This document shows, in pieces, positions 60,301-64,000 of a stretch of DNA of 64,000 nucleotides (positions within the stretch are counted from its first letter, which is position 1; each line of letters begins with the position of its first letter). The DNA is from Sphingomonas kyeonggiensis (GTDB lineage: Bacteria; Pseudomonadota; Alphaproteobacteria; Sphingomonadales; Sphingomonadaceae): assembly GCF_030812785.1 (NCBI RefSeq), contig NZ_JAUSTJ010000003.1, positions 434,001-498,000 of the forward strand, in the 5' to 3' direction. The notes under the pieces are model-generated. The model worked only from the letters and a program-made list of their open reading frames with translations. It was not told the origin of the DNA and did not search any database. The position numbers and the translations under genes are program-made.

Positions 60301-60766
60301 GCGCGATGCTCGGAAAGTTGAAGTCGCCATTGTCGTCGGCGGTGGTGGTCTGGCCGGTCTCGACGATGCGGACCAGGGCGCCGGCCAGGGCGCGGCCGCC
60401 CTCGTCGCGGGTCAGGTGCCCGGAGATCGACCCTTTGTCGCCGCTGGTGCGGTTCTGCGCGGCGGGGGCGACGACGATGTACGATCCGCCCTGGGTGACG
60501 TTGAGCGACAGGCCCGAACCCTGGAGCAGCGCCTGGAAGGCGTCACGGGCGGTGAATTCCCCGTGCAGCGCCGGCGCGGCGCGGCCGCGCAGCGACGGGC
60601 CGTCGAAGATGATGTTGGTCGAGGTACGCGTGGCGACCGAGCGGAGCGCCGCTTCGAGCGGCTGTGCCGCCATGTCGAAGCTGTAGCGCGTCTGCGCCTG
60701 GGCGGCCGGGATGACGAAGACGCAGCTGCTGGCTGCGAGCATGGCAAGCGTGAGTTTGGACGGCAT
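57350..60766 (-). CDS. TonB-dependent receptor with STN and CarboxypepD-like domains (FecA-type transducer)
   Basis: 1138 residues: signal peptide (CVFVIPAAQAQ), an STN/secretin-like signalling domain (about 28-100; YSFDMAAQPLEAALRSVATRT, ARDAFQALLQGSGL), a carboxypeptidase-regulatory-like beta-sandwich (about 112-195; SGHLTRDEGGRALAGALVRI), plug (TFSDALRRTAGVSFQRD, VIVRGLDPDMNNVKLNGLQLP) and a barrel ending KFKIGAAAIF. The STN domain and the adjacent FecR and sigma genes mean that ligand binding should signal to transcription. GGGGGGA precedes ATG 60766. It is followed by the M16 peptidase, which may process the cargo. Confidence 0.92.
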   Translation of the reverse strand: MPSKLTLAMLAASSCVFVIPAAQAQTRYSFDMAAQPLEAALRSVATRTSTNIIFDGPSLRGRAAPALHGEFTARDAFQALLQGSGLSLNVTQGGSYIVVAPAAQNRTSGDKGSISGHLTRDEGGRALAGALVRIVETGQTTTADDNGDFNFPSIAPGQYTVEISFLGFETRSQLVAVGSGNASTVDLALNEGAEEGVPIVVYGTRSARANALNLQRSAENNTEVVSADDLGNFTGTTFSDALRRTAGVSFQRDSVTGDGTNVIVRGLDPDMNNVKLNGLQLPVGNGTGRSADLSNLLADSVGKITISKSLLPSQDSAGTGGLIEIETLSPLNRPHRYASLQIEGGLSGKDFSKDFLVSGTVAGRFGAQDNFGLSASVQYRRNSVRNISYNTVTKFGALLPNAANGTPTLTSPDAVDPHTSFPYVPGDDGAYVTQLFASFNHVKQTTLAATVSAEWNIGNHTNLKFDFQHAESDRTYYSMTDIFGGLSKYSDMPGGDAVSALNLSLAPGNAAIQREQQYSYDPNAKTITDTYSFSGKSTAGKLTFNYLAGYAHGSENHDRNTTLDLRMPDSDATAALFQPSATDAKLGYIVTPFGRRSGRDIPIPLLSSAGWALINDPSRYTITAGTGGIDTTTGSNNRYTGDVSLRWDMDWGFLKYVQVGARYERTEFGSDLLRTQFGGSASIKELGLPFSPTDLTRVGVTGANFTAMSEGTAIGFFNNMRDYLAKYPQFTLAPIAPAIGQDKQGTREDNYAAYVQSRLQFGKLEVIGGVRYNRTDLRATNLVFPTYVGPLLNSGGIIGADVPFQNAFSKLVTETAKSEDFLPRVLFNFRQSDNLIFRGGYFLSVARPQIGELSSQTRIAFINLPIPGPNGIQPRLQIDSGNPNLKQATTHNFDLSAEYYHKIGIIKLGGFYKRIDNLLQSNRTDGPANLANVTLPNHPYFQGAPYFDPAHPENYFITGGSPINSPHAATIWGVEGRFERQFEFLPGALGGLGIIANYTYTKSSRYQRYSWAYATAGQDAVYEFGGLPFNQQPKHSGTVALTYQKYGFDGTLAYSFQSKSLDNFYPRGLSVYNQGVRTLDLRGEYYIDKGRKYRLYIEGSDLLKGTETPDVQQLIYGTYTRATYLGGRKFKIGAAAIF

Positions 60767-60876
60767 TGCTTTCCCCCCGGGAGCGCGACCCCTTCGCTTG
60801 CTCCCTCATGGGTCTAGACGATGCTGCGTTGCGAAACCGACATGGCAAAGAAACAAAAATGTCACCCCGCGCGAAA

Positions 60877-61839
60877 TCAGCGCACGATGTGCATAGTCTG
60901 GCCGTTCTGCTCGACCCGCAGCCCGTGGAGCGCGGCGACGGCGCGGGCGAATTCCGCGGTGTCGTTGGTGGCGAACACGCCGGAGACGCGCAGCCCGGCA
61001 AGGCGGGGATCGTCGATGACGAGGCGCGGGCCGCCATAGCGGTTGAGCTCGGTCACCGCGTCCCCCAGCGGGGTGTCGGCGAACATCGCCTGGCCGCGGC
61101 GCCAGGCGGTGGCGGCGTCGGCGGTCTGTGCATCGATCCGCGCCGGGCCTTCCACCGGTGCACGCAGCCGGTCGCCGGGGTTGAGATAGGTGGGGGGCAG
61201 CTTGACCGGCGCGGGCCGGATGTCGGTAACCGCCACCTTGCCCTGGAGCAGGGTGACGATCACTTCGCCGCGGTCGCGCCGCACCACGAAGCTGGTGCCG
61301 ACCGCCCGGATCTGCTTGTCGCCGGCACGCACGATGAACGGGCGGGCGCTATTGTGCGCGACCTCGAACATCGCCTCGCCGCGGTCCAGCTCGACCAGCC
61401 GCTGGGCGGGATCGTAGCGCACCTCGACGCTGCTGTCGGTATTGAGCGCGATGCGGCTGCCGTCCTCGAGCGTCGCGACCTTCTGCTCGCCCATGGTGGT
61501 GGAATAGGCGGAGGGCTCGGACAGCCAGAAGAAGGAACCGATCCCGATCGCGAGCAGCAGCGAGGCGGCGAGGGCCAGCTCGCGGATGGGCAGATGCCGC
61601 CGCGCGGGCAGGGGGCGAGGCGCGGGGCGTTCGCCCATCAGCGCCGCGGCGCCGGGCAGGTCGGCCCAGATGTCGGTAGCCTGCTCGAACGCCTTCTGGT
61701 TCGCAGGATCTGCGCGCAGCCAGTCCTTGAACGCAGCTTCGCGCGCGGCGGTTCGCGCATCGCCTTGCAGACGTGCGAGCCACGCTGCGGCTTCGGCCGA
61801 GGCACGGGGAGGGGAATGGCTCACCAGCCGTCCATCCAT
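60877..61839 (-). CDS. FecR-family transmembrane sigma regulator
   Basis: 320 residues: cytoplasmic N-terminal anti-sigma region (DUF4880-like; AAAWLARLQGDARTAAREAAFKDWLRADPANQKAFEQA), one membrane helix (about 86-106, ELALAASLLLAIGIGSFFWL), and a periplasmic FecR domain (VATLEDGSRIALNTDSSVEVRY, ELDRGEAMFEVAHNSARPFIVRAG, VGTSFVVRRD) with a C-terminal STN-like tail (NRYGGPRLVIDDPRLAGLRVSGVF). It passes the signal from the outer-membrane transducer to the ECF sigma factor. ATG 61839 is given; a GTG at 61824, which overlaps the sigma stop by 4 bp, is equally possible. Confidence 0.92.
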   Translation of the reverse strand: MDGRLVSHSPPRASAEAAAWLARLQGDARTAAREAAFKDWLRADPANQKAFEQATDIWADLPGAAALMGERPAPRPLPARRHLPIRELALAASLLLAIGIGSFFWLSEPSAYSTTMGEQKVATLEDGSRIALNTDSSVEVRYDPAQRLVELDRGEAMFEVAHNSARPFIVRAGDKQIRAVGTSFVVRRDRGEVIVTLLQGKVAVTDIRPAPVKLPPTYLNPGDRLRAPVEGPARIDAQTADAATAWRRGQAMFADTPLGDAVTELNRYGGPRLVIDDPRLAGLRVSGVFATNDTAEFARAVAALHGLRVEQNGQTMHIVR

Positions 61840-62297
61840 TGCATCAGCTGGAGCGTCGCACGCGCCACCTGCTTCTCCACCGCCGCCACACTCATCCCCT
61901 CGTCCGCCGCGATCTCGGCGTAGCTGCTTCCCTCGAGCCGCCGCCGCAGCAATATGCGGCGGGTTCGTTCCGGCAGTGTTTCCAGACCGGCCCTGGCATG
62001 TTCGAGCCGCTTTTGCTGCTCCATGATCTGCGCCGGGTTCGGTGTCGAGTCGGCAATGTTGGCGAGGTCGCTGACATCGGCGAAGGGGGCGCGCGCATCG
62101 CGCCGCCGGCGATCGATCGAGAGGTTGACCGCGGCCGTCACCAGCAGCGCCTCGCGCGAGCGGGCGGTCTGGTCGCGCTCGTAGCGCTCGATCCTGAGAA
62201 ACGCCTCCTGCACCAGCTCGTCCGCATCCTGTTCGGCGACACCACGCCGCACGACCGCGCGCTTTGCCTTGGCGAGCATGTTCGCAAGGTCCCGCAC
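61821..62297 (-). CDS. ECF sigma factor, FecI-like
   Basis: 158 residues: region 2 (DADELVQEAFLRIERYERDQ, LLVTAAVNLSIDRRRRDA) and region 4 with a helix-turn-helix (LPERTRRILLRRRLEGSSYAEIAADEGMSVAAVEKQVARA), the typical small FecI type. It would direct transcription of the receptor and protease genes when released by FecR. The GTG start at 62297 has GGGA nearby; an ATG at 62279 is an alternative. Upstream 62298-62463 holds its promoter, for which I see no certain motif. Confidence 0.92.
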   Translation of the reverse strand: MRDLANMLAKAKRAVVRRGVAEQDADELVQEAFLRIERYERDQTARSREALLVTAAVNLSIDRRRRDARAPFADVSDLANIADSTPNPAQIMEQQKRLEHARAGLETLPERTRRILLRRRLEGSSYAEIAADEGMSVAAVEKQVARATLQLMQWMDGW

Positions 62298-62463
62298 GGC
62301 CTTCCCGGCTAGCTAGACGTGCGAGAGGTGGAAACCCGACAGGGAGATCGGGCCAGATTGGGAGAATCCATCATTTTGTAATGTGTGGACCGGCGCCGCG
62401 CCGATGCCAAGTCCCGAACGCAAGCAGCGGCCGGCCACCCTGGGGGGTGCCGGCCGTGCCCGA

Positions 62464-64000
62464 TCAGAAGGCGAGGCGCAGGCCGCCGGTGCCCTTCAGG
62501 CTGTAGCTCTTGCCGAAGTCGCGGAGCGCGGTGTCCGCCGAGACCTGGCTGTATAGCGTCACCCTGCCGAGTTGCACGCTGCCGCCCAGCCCGAACTCGC
62601 CCCACAGCCGCTCGTTGCTGCGCGCGATCGGCGTTCCGGAGACCTGGGTGACCGTGCCGTCCAGCCACTCATAGCTGAGGTTCGCCACTGCATAGAGGTG
62701 GCTGCCGGCGTCCTGGCGATCGAGCGAGATGCCCCAGCGCGTCTTCAGGCTGTCGCCCAGGCGCGACGAGACTTCCGCTCCGTTCGGATCGGTGAAGCGA
62801 TCGAAGCCGACGGTCGAATAGGTCATCTGGATCTGCGGCGTCACCGACAGCTTGCTCGAGAGCGGCGAGCGCTTGCCGACCTCGACGCTATAGGCCTGCC
62901 CGGTGCCGTCATTGCCATCGGCCAGCTTGCCGAGCACGCTCGACTTCAGCTTGCTGTCGAACCAGGTGAACTGCGCCCGGCTGTCGACATAGAAGCCCTG
63001 CGGCCCGAACCAGCTGAGCGTCGCGCCCGCGCCATAGCCGCGGGTCTTGATGCTGCCATTGCCGAAGGGCGAGGCGATGTTCGCCCGCGCCTCGCCATAG
63101 CTGCCCAGCACGCCGACCACGAGGGTCGAGCCGTCGCCACGGGTGCTGACCGCCCGATCGACGCCGAGCTCGACCTTCCAGCTGTCGACATTGACGTCGG
63201 ACAGGCTGGTCGACTGCACGGCATTGGGCCGGGAGCGGGCGCTCTCCATCCGGCCCCAGATCCCCGAGATGCCGTCGCTGCCCGAGGACCAGCGGCGATT
63301 GCCGACGCGCTCCTGCATCGTGCCGATGGCGTTGAGCGTCGCCAGCGTCTGGCCATAGGCCTCATAGACCGGCACGCCCGGCTGGTAGAGCGGGGTGGCC
63401 GGCGGAGCCACCGGGCTCAACAGGGCCGAACGGAGATACCAGTCGCCGTCGGCCGGGTTGGCGACGCCGTTCTTGTAGAGCCGGTAGCCATAGGCGCCGG
63501 CGATAAGCGCCGGGGCGCCTTCGAAGACATAGTCGCCTTCGAGCGTGAACACGCCGTTCGAGGCGCCCGCCACATCGACGATCTTGATGCCCTCGACAGT
63601 GGGGGCGCCGGTGCCGCCAAGGTTGGTCACCTTGACCAGCGTGGTGCCCGCCGTCGCGCCGCCCACCACCAGCTGGTCTGCGCGTGCTCCGTCGCCGCCC
63701 AGCTCCGCCTCGATCTCCAGCGTGCCTTTGGCGCCGGTATAAGTGCCTGTAAGAGTGAGCGTGCCGACCCCGGAGAGGCCGGGCGCGATCGTGCCGGAAT
63801 TGGTGACGTTGCCCACCGTTCCCGTGCCCTCGAGACGGCCGGCTGCATCGACATTGACCGAGCCGCCCAGCACGCCCGTCACCGCCAGCGTGCCTGCCGA
63901 CACGCGCGCGATACCGGCATAGCCGGCGCTGGCGCCGCCCAGCACCAGCGTGCCGGTGCCGGCCTTGGTGAGGTTGCCCGTGCCCGAAAGCACGCCGCCC
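62464..64000 (-). CDS. Autotransporter, C-terminal part (runs off window)
   Basis: The last 511 or so codons of a minus-strand gene whose start lies beyond 64000; the GTG at 63993 is an internal Val codon, not a start. Passenger end: autotransporter-associated strand repeat (LTKAGTGTLVLGGASAGYAG), a GTVGNVTNSGTIAPGLSGVGTLTLTGTY stem, and a conserved autochaperone-like stretch (DQLVVGGATAGTTLVKVTNLGG). The beta-barrel then runs from about GIWGRMESARSRP to the terminal Phe of GGLRLAF. Unlike the giant autotransporter, it belongs to the pertactin/IgA-like barrel type with an acidic middle region. Its role is likely surface adhesion; the family size cannot be judged from a fragment. Confidence 0.88.
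   Translation of the reverse strand, partial: GGVLSGTGNLTKAGTGTLVLGGASAGYAGIARVSAGTLAVTGVLGGSVNVDAAGRLEGTGTVGNVTNSGTIAPGLSGVGTLTLTGTYTGAKGTLEIEAELGGDGARADQLVVGGATAGTTLVKVTNLGGTGAPTVEGIKIVDVAGASNGVFTLEGDYVFEGAPALIAGAYGYRLYKNGVANPADGDWYLRSALLSPVAPPATPLYQPGVPVYEAYGQTLATLNAIGTMQERVGNRRWSSGSDGISGIWGRMESARSRPNAVQSTSLSDVNVDSWKVELGVDRAVSTRGDGSTLVVGVLGSYGEARANIASPFGNGSIKTRGYGAGATLSWFGPQGFYVDSRAQFTWFDSKLKSSVLGKLADGNDGTGQAYSVEVGKRSPLSSKLSVTPQIQMTYSTVGFDRFTDPNGAEVSSRLGDSLKTRWGISLDRQDAGSHLYAVANLSYEWLDGTVTQVSGTPIARSNERLWGEFGLGGSVQLGRVTLYSQVSADTALRDFGKSYSLKGTGGLRLAF

Overview
The window looks like chromosomal DNA of a sphingomonad (Sphingomonas or a close relative). This rests on very high GC, abundant TonB-dependent receptors with N-terminal transit/plug sequences, a FecI/FecR/FecA-like signalling set, a Weimberg-type sugar-acid dehydratase, and periplasmic or outer-membrane sugar capture with MFS uptake instead of a PTS. 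I see no rRNA, tRNA, CRISPR, insertion sequence or phage gene. The taxonomic call is inferred from gene content and style, not from a marker gene.

Layout. (1) 52-3145: a lone receiver-domain protein followed by a FixL/FixJ-like two-component pair. (2) 3179-3312: a 134-bp inverted-repeat (REP/BIME-like) element. (3) 3476-11925: an archaic (Csu-like) chaperone-usher pilus locus, mostly on the minus strand, with several spore-coat-U-like subunits, chaperone, usher and a large terminal subunit. (4) 12331-29717: an arabinose/arabinan utilisation locus. It has a sugar-acid dehydratase, aldose epimerase, MFS sugar permease, GntR/FCD regulator, FAH-fold enzyme, Gfo/Idh/MocA sugar dehydrogenase, GH51, two GH43, GH27, a TonB receptor and an (alpha/alpha)6 glycoside hydrolase with a discoidin-like tail. 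Four copies of a TAGTCnGACTA-type palindrome punctuate its promoters and mark a probable GntR regulon. (5) 29720-32153: metNIQ methionine ABC importer. (6) about 32364-32488: a candidate small RNA ending in a near-perfect intrinsic terminator. (7) 32513-41212: a dctA / TonB receptor / secreted esterase operon divergent from dctB-dctD, with tandem palindromes between them. (8) 41396-54439: a single 13-kb gene for a giant type V autotransporter. (9) 54564-62297: a set on the minus strand reading ECF sigma, FecR, STN-type TonB receptor, M16 peptidase. (10) 62464-64000: the C-terminal part of a second autotransporter running off the window.

How it fits together. The central locus reads as a polysaccharide-utilisation unit. 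The TonB receptor imports arabinan-type oligosaccharides; GH51, GH43, GH27 and the (alpha/alpha)6 enzyme release L-arabinose and other sugars in the periplasm; aldose epimerase and the MFS permease bring monosaccharide in. The oxidative route (1-dehydrogenase, acid dehydratase, keto-deoxy-acid enzyme) then leads toward 2-oxoglutarate. The lactonase and the final semialdehyde dehydrogenase are not in this window. The dct region couples C4-dicarboxylate uptake to an outer-membrane receptor and an esterase, suggesting import of an esterified organic acid.

The most unusual points are: a DctD-family regulator lacking the GAFTGA sigma54-contact loop, a FixL-like kinase that keeps the heme histidine but has Gly at the Arg220-equivalent position, an orphan terminator marking an sRNA with a C-rich loop, and a receptor-plus-M16-protease pair under FecI/FecR control that resembles protein-import systems.
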